From Streptomyces sp. TRM68367 (lineage in GTDB: Bacteria; Actinomycetota; Actinomycetes; Streptomycetales; Streptomycetaceae): a stretch of 47,165 nucleotides of DNA. Under the pieces are notes generated by a model. That model worked only from the letters and a program-made list of their open reading frames with translations. It had not been told where the DNA came from and made no database searches. Below, piece by piece: positions 26,364 to 35,471 of this stretch. The stretch lies in contig NZ_JACTVI010000064.1 in the NCBI RefSeq assembly GCF_014495685.1, positions 1 through 47,165 on the forward strand, written 5' to 3'. Both the position numbers and the translations under genes were made by a program. The first letter of the stretch is position 1. Each line of letters begins with the position of its first letter.

Positions 26364-28394
26364 TTAGTCGCCGTTACCCGGCATCGGCGTCGTCTTCTGG
26401 ATCTGCAACAGGAACTCGGCGTTCGATTTCGTCTGCTTCATCTTGTCGAGCAGCAACTCGATCGCCTGCTGCTGATCAAGCGCATGCAGCACCCTCCGCA
26501 GCTTCCAGACGATGTTGAGCTCCTCACCGCTCATCAGGATCTCTTCCTTACGCGTACCGGACGCATCCACGTCCACCGCCGGGAAGATCCGCTTGTCCGC
26601 GAGCTTCCGATCGAGCTTGAGCTCGGCGTTACCCGTGCCCTTGAACTCCTCGAAGATCACCTCGTCCATCCGGGACCCGGTGTCCACGAGCGCCGTCGCC
26701 AGGATGGTGAGCGACCCGCCGTCCTCGATGTTCCGCGCCGCACCGAAGAAGCGCTTCGGCGGATACAGCGCCGTCGAGTCGACACCACCGGACAGAATGC
26801 GCCCGGAAGCAGGCGCCGCCAGGTTGTACGCACGGCCCAGACGCGTGATGGAGTCCAGCAGAACCACCACGTCGTGCCCGAGCTCCACCAGCCGCTTCGC
26901 CCGCTCGATCGCCAGCTCGGCGACCGTCGTGTGGTCCTCGGCCGGGCGGTCGAAGGTCGAGGAGATGACCTCGCCCTTGACCGACCGCTGCATGTCGGTG
27001 ACCTCTTCCGGACGCTCGTCGACCAGGACGACCATCAGGTGGCACTCGGGGTTGTTGTGCGTGATCGCGTTGGCGACCGCCTGCATGATCATGGTCTTAC
27101 CGGTCTTCGGCGGGGCCACGATCAGACCGCGCTGGCCCTTACCGATCGGCGAGACCAGGTCGATGATGCGGGTGGTGAGGACGCCGGGGTCGGTCTCCAG
27201 GCGGAGCCGGTCCTGCGGGTACAGCGGCGTCAGCTTGTTGAACTCCGGGCGGCCGCGGCCGTGTTCGGGCGCCATGCCGTTGACGGAGTCCAGGCGGACC
27301 AGCGCGTTGAACTTCTCGCGCCGCTCGCCTTCCTTGGGCTGACGGACCGCACCGGTGATGTGGTCACCCTTGCGCAGGCCGTTCTTGCGGACCTGGGCGA
27401 GCGAGACGTACACGTCGTTCGGACCCGGCAGGTAGCCGGAGGTGCGGATGAAGGCGTAGTTGTCGAGGATGTCCAGGATGCCCGCGACCGGGATGAGGAC
27501 GTCGTCCTCGGTGATCTGCGGCTCCTGCACGTCGTCGCGGCCACGACGGCCACGGCGGTCGCGGTAGCGCCCGCGACGGCCCCGGCGGCCGCCCGCCTCG
27601 TCGTCGTAGCCGTCGCTCTGGCCGCCCTGCTGCCGGCCCTGCTGCTGGTTGCCCTGACCCTGCTGCTGGACCTGCTGGTCTTCGCCCTTGCCCCGGCGGT
27701 CCCCGCGGTCCCGGTCCCGGCCGCGCTCGCGGCGGTCGCGACGGCGGCCCTCGCCGCCGCCCTCACCGGCCTCGGACTTGGCGTCGCCCTGCGGCTGCTG
27801 CGTCTGTGGCTGGGCCTGCTGCGGGGCGGGCGTCTCGGCCTTGGGCTCACTCCTGGCCTCGGCGGCGGCCGTCTCGGCGCTGCTCGCCGCGGGAGCGCCC
27901 GCGTCGGCGGTGGCGCGGCGCCGACGGCGCTCGACGGGCGCGTCGTCGCTGGCGGGCTGGCCCGGAATCTCGATCTGCTGCTGGGCGGCCCTGTCGGCCT
28001 TGTCGGCCTTCTCCCGCTTGTCGGCGGGGGCCGTGGCCTTCGCCTTCGCGGGGGCGGCGTCCGCCTTCTTCTCGGCGGCCTCCTCGCCCGTACGGGTCCG
28101 GGAGGTGGCGCGGCGCTTCGGCTTGGCCTCGGCCTCGCTCTTGGCGGGGGCCGCGCCTCCGGCGGCCTGCGCCTCCTTGATGACCTCGATCAGCTGGCTC
28201 TTGCGCATGCGCGCGGTGCCCCTGATACCGAGGCCGGATGCGACCTGCTGCAGCTCGGCCAGCACCATGCCCTCAAGGCCGGTACCGCGGCGCCGCCGGG
28301 AGCCGGCACCGGTGGCAGGCGCGGAGGCGTCCGTGGCGGGCGCGGCAGCGGTCTCCTCGACACGTGCGCCCATCAGATCGGTGGTGTCGCTCAC
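26364..28394 (-). CDS. rho: Transcription termination factor Rho
   Basis: Rho is a ring ATPase that loads on untranslated RNA and ends transcription. The 676-residue product is about 250 residues longer than E. coli Rho. Residues 38-78 form the N-terminal Rho helical domain. An Ala/Lys-, Gln- and RG-rich low-complexity insert follows at about 80-289 (for example GDRRGKGEDQQ, GGRRGRRGRYRDRRGR). The RNA-binding cold-shock-like domain runs from about 295, the Walker A loop APPKTGKT is at 427-434, and the MVVLVDERPEEVTD and VVVLLDSITRLGRAY motifs follow. Such inserts are known in actinobacterial Rho and add RNA binding. The gene has its own upstream region and terminator. Confidence 0.98.
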   Translation of the reverse strand: MSDTTDLMGARVEETAAAPATDASAPATGAGSRRRRGTGLEGMVLAELQQVASGLGIRGTARMRKSQLIEVIKEAQAAGGAAPAKSEAEAKPKRRATSRTRTGEEAAEKKADAAPAKAKATAPADKREKADKADRAAQQQIEIPGQPASDDAPVERRRRRATADAGAPAASSAETAAAEARSEPKAETPAPQQAQPQTQQPQGDAKSEAGEGGGEGRRRDRRERGRDRDRGDRRGKGEDQQVQQQGQGNQQQGRQQGGQSDGYDDEAGGRRGRRGRYRDRRGRRGRDDVQEPQITEDDVLIPVAGILDILDNYAFIRTSGYLPGPNDVYVSLAQVRKNGLRKGDHITGAVRQPKEGERREKFNALVRLDSVNGMAPEHGRGRPEFNKLTPLYPQDRLRLETDPGVLTTRIIDLVSPIGKGQRGLIVAPPKTGKTMIMQAVANAITHNNPECHLMVVLVDERPEEVTDMQRSVKGEVISSTFDRPAEDHTTVAELAIERAKRLVELGHDVVVLLDSITRLGRAYNLAAPASGRILSGGVDSTALYPPKRFFGAARNIEDGGSLTILATALVDTGSRMDEVIFEEFKGTGNAELKLDRKLADKRIFPAVDVDASGTRKEEILMSGEELNIVWKLRRVLHALDQQQAIELLLDKMKQTKSNAEFLLQIQKTTPMPGNGD

Positions 28395-28796
28395 GAAGGG
28401 TCCTTCCCTGGAGCGGACGTCGGCCTGTCTGGCTCGGCGACCGGTTGTGCTGTCCGGCTTCGGTCCGTTTTCTGTGAACCGCGCCGGGGCGGTGGTCCGC
28501 CTGAACGGCGGAAGAGATATCTGGTGATGGCGCTTCCTTGAGCCGTGGCACCCAGTGTCACGTGGCGTGGTCGCACCTGTTCCGGAGCGTGCCCGGTGGG
28601 CCGCTCAGTGTCGGCGTACGACGTACTGCTCACATACGACGTACAAAACACAGTGCGACTTGGGGAGCTCCCGGAAGAATGTCTGTCCCGGACGGGGACA
28701 CGAGGCACCTCGCCATGGTGGGGTCGGGTGCAGACTTGAGGTTAACACTACCGGATCCAACAAACATTCCCCCTCTCCAAATCCGGCAACCGTGTG
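28395..28796 (-). promoter_or_regulatory. rho leader and promoter region with tandem 10-bp repeats
   Basis: No gene is supported in these 402 bases. TACGACGTAC occurs twice (28617-28626 and 28635-28644) at an 18-base period. On the minus strand, TAGTGT (at 28745-28750) is a possible -10 element for a rho promoter, with no clear -35. The long untranslated leader would suit autoregulation by Rho, which is known in other bacteria. The upstream neighbour thrB ends at 28797. Confidence 0.4.
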
Positions 28797-29714
28797 TCAG
28801 GTCGCGAGTGGCAGCACGCTCGCGCCCCGCACATCCAGGCTCAGCCGGTTCGCGGCCCAGTCCTCCCCGGCCAGCGCCTCGACCTTGGCGGCGGTGCCCT
28901 CGTCGGCCAGCGCCATGACCGTGGGTCCGGCGCCGGAGATCACCGCGGGGATGCCGTCCGCCCGCAGCCGCTCCACCAGCGCCGCGCTCTCGGGCATGGC
29001 GGGGGCGCGGTACTCCTGGTGGAGGCGGTCCTCGGTGGCCGGCAGCAGCAGCTCTGGGCGCCTGGTGAGGGCCTCGACGAGCAGCGCGGCGCGGCCGGCG
29101 TTGGTGGCGGCGTCGACGTGCGGCACGGTGCGCGGGAGCAGGCCGCGCGCGGTCTCGGTGAGGACCGGCTTTCCTGGCACGAAAACCACCGGAACGATGG
29201 AATCGGCGGGCTCCATCCTGATCGCCCGGGCGGCGCCGGCCTCCATCCAGGACAGGGTGAATCCGCCCAGCAGACAGGCCGCGACGTTGTCGGGGTGGCC
29301 CTCGATCTCGGTGGCGAGTTCGAGCAGCGCGGTGTCGTCGAACCGCGCCTCGGCGCCTATGGTCACGGCTCGGGCGGCGACGATTCCGGCGCAGATGGCG
29401 GCGGAGGACGAGCCCAGGCCGCGGCCGTGCGGAATGCGGTTGGCACAGACGATCTCCAGGCCGCGCGGCTGTCCGCCCAGCAGATCGAAGGCGGTGCGCA
29501 GGGAGCGCACGAGAAGGTGGTTTTCGTCACGTGGGAGCGTCTCGCCGCCCTCACCCGCGATGTCGATGTGCAGCCCGGAGTCGGCCACCCGGACGACCAC
29601 GTCGTCGTACAAGCCCAGCGCGAGGCCGAGGGCGTCGAAGCCCGGGCCGAGGTTGGCGCTGGTGGCGGGGACGCGCACCCGGACGGCGGCGGCGCGGAAC
29701 GCTGGACCGGCCAT
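28797..29714 (-). CDS. thrB: Homoserine kinase
   Basis: This GHMP-family kinase phosphorylates homoserine on the way to threonine. The 305-residue product begins at the ATG at 29714 after an AAGGAG site. Family motifs: VRVPATSANLGPGFDALG at the start, the phosphate loop PHGRGLGSSSAAICAGIVAA, and the late GAGPTVMALADEG segment. It is separated from thrC by 358 bases, so it may have its own promoter. Acts with hom and thrC nearby. Confidence 0.97.
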   Translation of the reverse strand: MAGPAFRAAAVRVRVPATSANLGPGFDALGLALGLYDDVVVRVADSGLHIDIAGEGGETLPRDENHLLVRSLRTAFDLLGGQPRGLEIVCANRIPHGRGLGSSSAAICAGIVAARAVTIGAEARFDDTALLELATEIEGHPDNVAACLLGGFTLSWMEAGAARAIRMEPADSIVPVVFVPGKPVLTETARGLLPRTVPHVDAATNAGRAALLVEALTRRPELLLPATEDRLHQEYRAPAMPESAALVERLRADGIPAVISGAGPTVMALADEGTAAKVEALAGEDWAANRLSLDVRGASVLPLAT

Positions 29715-30072
29715 CGCTCGATGACTCTCCTTGAGCTGCGTGATTGTCGAATGACGTTCGATGGACATCCGATGGTGTACGAGGACCCTGGGGGCGCTGC
29801 CGACCGGGGTGGCCGACCGCTTTCCCGGCCGCTCTCCCGGCCGCTTCCGGTCCGGGAGACGACGCGGCACCGCGGCATATGCGGCGGGCGGGTTCGGTAC
29901 AGCCTATCGAAGGAAGGTTCAGTGGCGACATAGGGCGCACAGGAGGCGCACGATGCGTGTCGTAAGCCCCCTGTGCACCCCCCGTAGGGAACTTCCCCGG
30001 GTAAGCGCCGTCTTACGCCGGACCGTGGCGCGCGTTACACCGGCGCTGGTCCGGCGCCCGACCGGGGCTTGC
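29715..30072 (-). promoter_or_regulatory. thrC-thrB intergenic region
   Basis: These 358 bases have no supported gene; a longer reading frame of thrB into this area has no start with a ribosome-binding site. On the minus strand a TAGGCT (29901-29906) resembles a vegetative -10 element and may drive thrB, but no fitting -35 is seen. GTAAG-CGCCGT-CTTAC (30001-30016) is a small hairpin soon after the thrC stop that may end its transcript. Confidence 0.4.
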
Positions 30073-31131
30073 TCAGACCAGCCCCAGGCGCTCGGCCGCC
30101 GTGGCCGCGTCGACGGGCACGGTGACCGGCTGCGGGGCGCCGGCGACGGCCCAGTCCGGGTCCTTCAGGCCGTTGCCGGTGACGGTGCACACGATGCGCT
30201 GGCCGGGATCGACCTTGCCCTGCTCGGCGGCCTTCAGCAGACCGGCCACGGACGCGGCGGAGGCGGGCTCGACGAAGACGCCCTCCTGAGCGGCCAACAG
30301 CCGGTAGGCGCGCAGGATTTCACGGTCCGTCACCTCGTCGATGGCGCCGCCGGACTCGTCCCGCGCCTGGAGCGCGTACTGCCAGGAGGCCGGGTTGCCG
30401 ATGCGGATGGCGGTGGCGATGGTCGACGGGTCCTTGACGACCTCGCCGCGCACGATCGGGGCGCTGCCGGATGCCTGGAAGCCCCACATGCGGGGGGTCC
30501 TGGTGGCGACGCCGTCGGCGGCGTACTCCTGGTAGCCCCGCCAGTAGGCGGTGATGTTGCCCGCGTTGCCCACCGGCAGGACGTGGATGTCGGGCGCGTC
30601 GCCGAGCATGTCCACGATCTCGAACGAGGCGGTCTTCTGCCCCTCGATGCGCACCGGATTGACCGAATTGACCAGTGCCACGGGGTAGTTCTCGCTCAGC
30701 CCGCGCGCGAGCGTGAGGCAGTCGTCGAAGTTGCCGTCGACCTGGAGGATCTTCGCGCCGTGCACGAGGGCCTGACCCATCTTGCCGAGCGCGATCTTGC
30801 CCTGCGGCACGAGGACGGCGGAGACCATCCCGGCCCGTACGGCGTACGCGGCGGCCGAGGCCGACGTGTTGCCGGTGGAGGCGCAGATGACCGCCTTCGC
30901 GCCCTCCTCCTTGGCCTTGCTGATGGCCATGGTCATGCCGCGGTCCTTGAAGGACCCGGTCGGGTTGGCACCCTCGACCTTGAGGTGCACCTCGCAGCCC
31001 GTGCGCTCGGAGAGCACCTGCGCGGGCACGAGGGGCGTGCCGCCCTCGCGGAGCGTCACGACCGGCGTGGTGTCGGATACCGGCAACCGGTCCCGGTACT
31101 CCTCTATGATTCCGCGCCACTGGTGGGTCAT
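30073..31131 (-). CDS. thrC: Threonine synthase
   Basis: This PLP enzyme turns phosphohomoserine into threonine. The 352-residue short form typical of actinobacteria starts MTHQWRGIIEEYRDRLPV. The PLP lysine is in NPTGSFKDRGMTMAISKA and the phosphate-holding loop follows as VLPVGNAGNITAYWRGY. It starts six bases after the hom stop, so the two are cotranscribed. Confidence 0.97.
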   Translation of the reverse strand: MTHQWRGIIEEYRDRLPVSDTTPVVTLREGGTPLVPAQVLSERTGCEVHLKVEGANPTGSFKDRGMTMAISKAKEEGAKAVICASTGNTSASAAAYAVRAGMVSAVLVPQGKIALGKMGQALVHGAKILQVDGNFDDCLTLARGLSENYPVALVNSVNPVRIEGQKTASFEIVDMLGDAPDIHVLPVGNAGNITAYWRGYQEYAADGVATRTPRMWGFQASGSAPIVRGEVVKDPSTIATAIRIGNPASWQYALQARDESGGAIDEVTDREILRAYRLLAAQEGVFVEPASAASVAGLLKAAEQGKVDPGQRIVCTVTGNGLKDPDWAVAGAPQPVTVPVDAATAAERLGLV

Positions 31132-31137
31132 TGCTGG

Positions 31138-32430
31138 TTACTCTCCTTCAACCCGCATGATGCTGGCGACACCGCGCACGGTGTCGAGCTTGCGCAACGC
31201 CTCCACGGTCCCGCCGAGGGCCGCGTCGGACGCACGGTGGGTGACGACGACGAGGGAGGCCTCGCCGTCCTTCCCCTGCTGGCGAACCGTATCGATCGAG
31301 ACACCGTGCTCGGCGAAGACGGTCGCGACCTGGGCGAGAACGCCCGGTTTGTCGGCCACATCGAGGCTGATGTGGTAGCGCGTCACGACGTCGCCCATGG
31401 GCGACACGGGCAGCGCGGCGTACGCCGACTCGCCGGGCCCGGTCGCGCCGCTGAGCCGGTTGCGGCACACGGCCACGAGGTCGCCGAGGACGGCGGAGGC
31501 GGTCGGGGAGCCGCCGGCGCCGGGGCCGTAGAACATCAGCTGCCCGGAGGCGTCGGACTCGACGAACACGGCGTTGTAGGCGCCGCGCACGGAGGCCAGC
31601 GGGTGGCTGAGCGGGATCATGGCCGGATGCACGCGCGCGGTGACGGAGCAGCCGTCCGCGGCCCGCTCGCAGATGGCGAGCAGCTTGATGGTGCAGCCCA
31701 TCTCATTCGCGGAGGCGAAGTCGGCGGCGGTGACCTCCGTCATGCCCTCGCGGTGGACGTCGTCGAGCCGCACGCGCGTGTGGAAGGCGATCCCCGCGAG
31801 GATGGCGGCCTTGGCGGCGGCGTCGAAGCCCTCGACGTCGGCGGTCGGGTCGGCCTCGGCGTACCCCAGGGCGGTGGCCTCGTCGAGGGCCTCCTGATAC
31901 CCCGCCCCCGTGGAGTCCATCTTGTCGAGGATGAAGTTGGTCGTCCCGTTGACGATCCCCAGCACCCGGTTGACCTTGTCCCCGGCGAGAGATTCGCGCA
32001 GCGGCCGGATCAGCGGGATGGCACCGGCGACGGCGGCCTCGTAGTAGAGGTCCTTGTCGTGCTCCTCGGCGGCGGCGTGCAGGGCGGCCCCGTCCTGGGC
32101 GAGCAGCGCCTTGTTGGCGGAGACGACGGAGGCGCCGTGCTCGAAGGCGGTGGTGATCAGGGTCCGGGCGGGCTCGATCCCCCCGATGACCTCCACCACG
32201 ACATCGAGGTCACCGCGTTTGACGAGGGCGGTGGCGTCGGTGGTGACGAGCTCGGCCGGGATGCCCTCGCGCACCTTGTCGGGCCGCCGCACGGCGACCC
32301 CGGCCAGCTCCACCGGGGCCCCGATGCGGGCGGCGAGGTCGTCGGCGTGCGTCGTCATGATGCGCGCCACCTCTGAGCCGACCACTCCACAGCCCAGCAG
32401 CGCCACCTTCAGCGGACGCGTACGCATCAT
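31138..32430 (-). CDS. hom: Homoserine dehydrogenase
   Basis: This NAD(P)-dependent enzyme reduces aspartate semialdehyde to homoserine, the branch to threonine and methionine. The product of about 430 residues starts MMRTRPLKVALLGCGVVGSE, the Rossmann fold with GCGVVG. The start could be either of two adjacent ATG codons (32430 or 32427); a GAGG site precedes them. The substrate region GIVNGTTNFILDKM and the catalytic Lys/Asp zone are intact. Residues from about 350 form an ACT domain (ISLDVADKPGVLAQVATVFA) for threonine feedback. It is in an operon with lysA upstream and thrC downstream. Confidence 0.97.
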   Translation of the reverse strand: MMRTRPLKVALLGCGVVGSEVARIMTTHADDLAARIGAPVELAGVAVRRPDKVREGIPAELVTTDATALVKRGDLDVVVEVIGGIEPARTLITTAFEHGASVVSANKALLAQDGAALHAAAEEHDKDLYYEAAVAGAIPLIRPLRESLAGDKVNRVLGIVNGTTNFILDKMDSTGAGYQEALDEATALGYAEADPTADVEGFDAAAKAAILAGIAFHTRVRLDDVHREGMTEVTAADFASANEMGCTIKLLAICERAADGCSVTARVHPAMIPLSHPLASVRGAYNAVFVESDASGQLMFYGPGAGGSPTASAVLGDLVAVCRNRLSGATGPGESAYAALPVSPMGDVVTRYHISLDVADKPGVLAQVATVFAEHGVSIDTVRQQGKDGEASLVVVTHRASDAALGGTVEALRKLDTVRGVASIMRVEGE

Positions 32431-32579
32431 CCGACCTCGTTTCCTCATACCGTCTACGGTTGGACCAGTCTCACTCACCGGACGGGAGTTTCTGCCCTTC
32501 GTCCGGATCGTGAGACATCTATTTCATGGGCTCAAGGGCGGCAGACAGGAGATCTTCCACCCCGTCCCGTTCGCTTTGC

Positions 32580-33980
32580 TCACCCCACGTCGAGACGCAG
32601 GAGGTCCTCCTCCGTCTCGCGGCGGACGATGACGCGCGCCTCGCCGTCGCGCACGGCGACGACGGGCGGGCGCAGCACGTGGTTGTAGTTGCTGGCCATG
32701 GACCGGCAGTACGCACCGGTCGCCGGTACGGCGATCAGGTCACCCGGTGCCAGGTCGCCGGGCAGGAAGGCGTCCCTTACGACGATGTCGCCGCTCTCGC
32801 AGTGCTTGCCGACGACGCGGCACAGCACGGGCTCGGCGTCGGAGGTGCGGGAGACGAGGGCGACGCTGTACTCGGCGTCGTACAGCGCGGTGCGGATGTT
32901 GTCCGACATGCCGCCGTCGACGGAGACGTAGGTGCGCAGCCCGTCGAGGGGCTTGATGGTGCCGACCTCGTACAGCGTGAAGGCGGTGGGCCCGACGATG
33001 GCCCGCCCCGGCTCGACGGAGATGCGCGGGGTGCTGAGGCGGGCGGCCTCGCACTCCCGGCCGACGATCTCGGTCAGGGCCTTGGCGATCTCGTACGGCT
33101 CGCGCGGATCGTCGTCGCTGGTGTAGGCGATACCGAGGCCGCCCCCGAGGTCGATCTCCGGCAGCTCGACCCCGTGCTCGTCCCGGATGTCCTTGAGCAG
33201 CCCGACCACGCGATGCGCGGCGACCTCGAACCCGGACATGTCGAAGATCTGCGACCCGATGTGGGAGTGGATCCCGATCAGTTCGAGCCCGTCGAGCTGG
33301 AGGGCCCGCCGCACGGCCTCGGCCGCCTGTCCGTCCGCGAGCGGGATGCCGAACTTCTGGTCTTCGTGAGCGGTGGCGATGAACTCGTGCGTATGCGCTT
33401 CGACGCCGACGGTGATACGAATCTGCACCCGCTGCCGCTTGCCGAGGGACTGCGCGATGTGGGCGACGCGGACGATCTCCTGGAAGGAGTCGAGCACGAT
33501 CCGCCCGACGCCGTTCTCAATGGCCCGGGTGATCTCCTCCACGGACTTGTTGTTGCCGTGGAAGGCGATGCTCTCGGCCGGCATGCCGGCCGAGAGCGCG
33601 GTGGCCAGCTCGCCCCCGGAGCAGACATCGAGGTTGAGCCCCTCCTCATGCAGCCAGCGCACGACGGCCCGGGAGAGGAACGCCTTCCCGGCGTAGAACA
33701 CGTCGGCGTCGGCGCCGAACGCGGTGCGCCAGGCGCGGGCACGGGCCCGGAAGTCGGCCTCGTCGAGGCAGTAGGCCGGGGTGCCGTGGGTCTCGGCGAG
33801 CGTCTTGACGTCGACACCGCCGACGGTCACGACGCCGTCCTCGTTCCGGGCGACGGTCTGGGCCCACACCTTCGGGTCGAGGGCGTTGAGGTCGGCGGGC
33901 ACGGCTGTGCTTGCTGCGGAGCGCCCCTCCGGGAGGACATCGGCGTGACGGGGCCCGGCGGGGTGTGCGGAACGGCTCAT
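32580..33980 (-). CDS. lysA: Diaminopimelate decarboxylase
   Basis: This PLP enzyme of fold type III decarboxylates meso-diaminopimelate to lysine. The 466-residue product has the PLP lysine in FYAGKAFLSRAVVRWL, the HIGSQIF motif, the glycine loop DLGGGLGIAYTSDD, and the dimer-partner Cys in CESGDIVVRDAFLPG. Length and order are normal. It lies 17 bases after the NrtL gene and 149 bases before hom. Confidence 0.98.
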   Translation of the reverse strand: MSRSAHPAGPRHADVLPEGRSAASTAVPADLNALDPKVWAQTVARNEDGVVTVGGVDVKTLAETHGTPAYCLDEADFRARARAWRTAFGADADVFYAGKAFLSRAVVRWLHEEGLNLDVCSGGELATALSAGMPAESIAFHGNNKSVEEITRAIENGVGRIVLDSFQEIVRVAHIAQSLGKRQRVQIRITVGVEAHTHEFIATAHEDQKFGIPLADGQAAEAVRRALQLDGLELIGIHSHIGSQIFDMSGFEVAAHRVVGLLKDIRDEHGVELPEIDLGGGLGIAYTSDDDPREPYEIAKALTEIVGRECEAARLSTPRISVEPGRAIVGPTAFTLYEVGTIKPLDGLRTYVSVDGGMSDNIRTALYDAEYSVALVSRTSDAEPVLCRVVGKHCESGDIVVRDAFLPGDLAPGDLIAVPATGAYCRSMASNYNHVLRPPVVAVRDGEARVIVRRETEEDLLRLDVG

Positions 33981-33997
33981 GGTCTGTCTGTGTTCTC

Positions 33998-35116
33998 TCA
34001 GAGGTGGTCGGGTGCGTCGATACCGAGCAGGGACAGGCCGCCGGCCAGCACCGCCCCGGCGGCTTCGGCGAGCGCGAGCCGGGCACGGTGGGCGGCCGAG
34101 GGTTTCTCCTCCCCGGACGGGAGGACGGTGGGCAGCAGGGGGACGACGGCATCGGCGACGGTGACGAGGTGCCGGGCGAGACGGTCCGGGGCGTGGTGCG
34201 TGGCGGCGGACCGGAGGATGCGGGGGTGGTCGGCCAGGGCGGTGACCAGAGGGCTGACCAGGGTCCTTGCCGCGGCGGGAGCGGCTTCAGGTGCGCCTGC
34301 GTCCGGTAGGGCGCCGGCGTCGAGGACGCCGGGCTCGGCGGTGAAGCCCAGGTCGACGGCGTTGCGGGTGAGGGCGCGGGTGCGGGCGTGGGCGTACCGG
34401 ACGCGGAAGAGGGGGTTGCTTTCGCGCTGAACGAGATGCTCGCCGGTGATCCGGGGCCGGTCGTGCGCGGCGGGCTGGAGCAGGGCCCAGCGGGCGGCGT
34501 CGCGGCCGAGGGGAAGGGGGTCGGCGGGGGCGGGGACGGGACGGACGCCGACGTGGGGGACGTCGGGTGCGGCCGATGCGGCGGGCCGGCCGTCGGCATC
34601 GAGGCGCACCCCCAGCACGTCCCGCCACTCCGGGGGAGGCCGCTCCTCGCAGCTGGTGCGGACGAAGGCACCCTGGGAGCGGAGGATCCGGGCGACGGCG
34701 TCTGTGACGACGACGGCCCGGACTTCACGGGGACAGCGCAGCCACAGGACCTGCCCGCTGAACTGCTGGGTGTAGCCGTACCGCCCCCCGCGCCGCAGGA
34801 TCTCCCCCACGAGGGCGGCGGAGGCGCCCGCGGCGTCACGCAGGCTGATGTTGAGGAACCCCGGTCCGGTGACCACGACATCGCTGATGCCGTCGGCGCC
34901 GGACAGATGCGGCCGCAGAATCTCGGCCACACGCAGCGGCGGCTGCCCGGCCGGGCGGGCGAGCTGAAGAGCGACGCTGGTCGCGTAGTCCCCGCACCCC
35001 CCGGGCCCCGGCGGCGCGACCACGACCCGCTCCGGCACGGTCACGTTCAGCTCCCCCTCATCGACAGCACGACGCACCGCGCGCAGCACGGTGCGGGAGA
35101 GCTCGACGGGGGTCAC
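33998..35116 (-). CDS. nrtL: ArgS-related anticodon-binding protein NrtL
   Basis: The 372-residue product from the GTG at 35116 resembles arginyl-tRNA synthetase with the catalytic centre stripped out. The first 100 residues match the synthetase's additional N-terminal domain (GDYATSVALQLARPAG, VVTGPGFLNISLRDAAG). The middle section has no HIGH or KMSKS signature. The rest from about 215 matches the anticodon-binding DALR part, with NPLFRVRYAHARTRALTRNA and a helical C-terminus. Family knowledge: this named group occurs ahead of lysA in Streptomyces. What it does is not known; tRNA-Arg binding without charging is inferred. The start has only a weak ribosome-binding site. Confidence 0.88.
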   Translation of the reverse strand: MTPVELSRTVLRAVRRAVDEGELNVTVPERVVVAPPGPGGCGDYATSVALQLARPAGQPPLRVAEILRPHLSGADGISDVVVTGPGFLNISLRDAAGASAALVGEILRRGGRYGYTQQFSGQVLWLRCPREVRAVVVTDAVARILRSQGAFVRTSCEERPPPEWRDVLGVRLDADGRPAASAAPDVPHVGVRPVPAPADPLPLGRDAARWALLQPAAHDRPRITGEHLVQRESNPLFRVRYAHARTRALTRNAVDLGFTAEPGVLDAGALPDAGAPEAAPAAARTLVSPLVTALADHPRILRSAATHHAPDRLARHLVTVADAVVPLLPTVLPSGEEKPSAAHRARLALAEAAGAVLAGGLSLLGIDAPDHL

Positions 35117-35471
35117 GGGACAAGCGTATGGGAGGAGGGGGGTGGGTAGGCGAGCCGGTTTGGCTGAGGTTCCGGGATGTGGACGGCTGGCCGGGGAGAG
35201 ACGGGCCGGTCGATCAGCGGGGCGGACCGACGGGCGGAACGCTCGACCGGACGGCCGTACGGCGGCTGGCGACCAGGACGCAGACGTACGACTGCTTCTC
35301 AACCGCTCGATGACCGGAGAGCCATCCGCTGGACGACGGGAGGCCCTTCAGCCATCGGCGATGACCGGGGCCCTTCCACCCTCAGCGCCGACCCCCATCG
35401 GCGGATCGACGACCGGCCGCAGGCCCGACGACCAGTTGCCGACGCCGACGGCCGGCCGCAGGCACCGGCGA
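35117..35471. other. Intergenic region between the NrtL gene and the response regulator gene
   Basis: No gene is supported in these 355 bases. The strip is rich in repeated GACCGG/CGACGACC words (for instance around 35200-35260 and 35400-35460), including two CCGGCCGCAGGC copies. The composition looks like decayed or slipping repeats. The NrtL promoter should be near the left part. Confidence 0.45.

Noticed and set aside
29953..29995. Possible leader peptide starting MRVVSPLCTPRR
   Set aside because: The frame does not stop soon after and lies on the strand opposite to thrB and thrC, so it cannot attenuate either.
29761..32376. 871-codon plus-strand frame over thrC and hom
   Set aside because: Antisense shadow of two certain genes.
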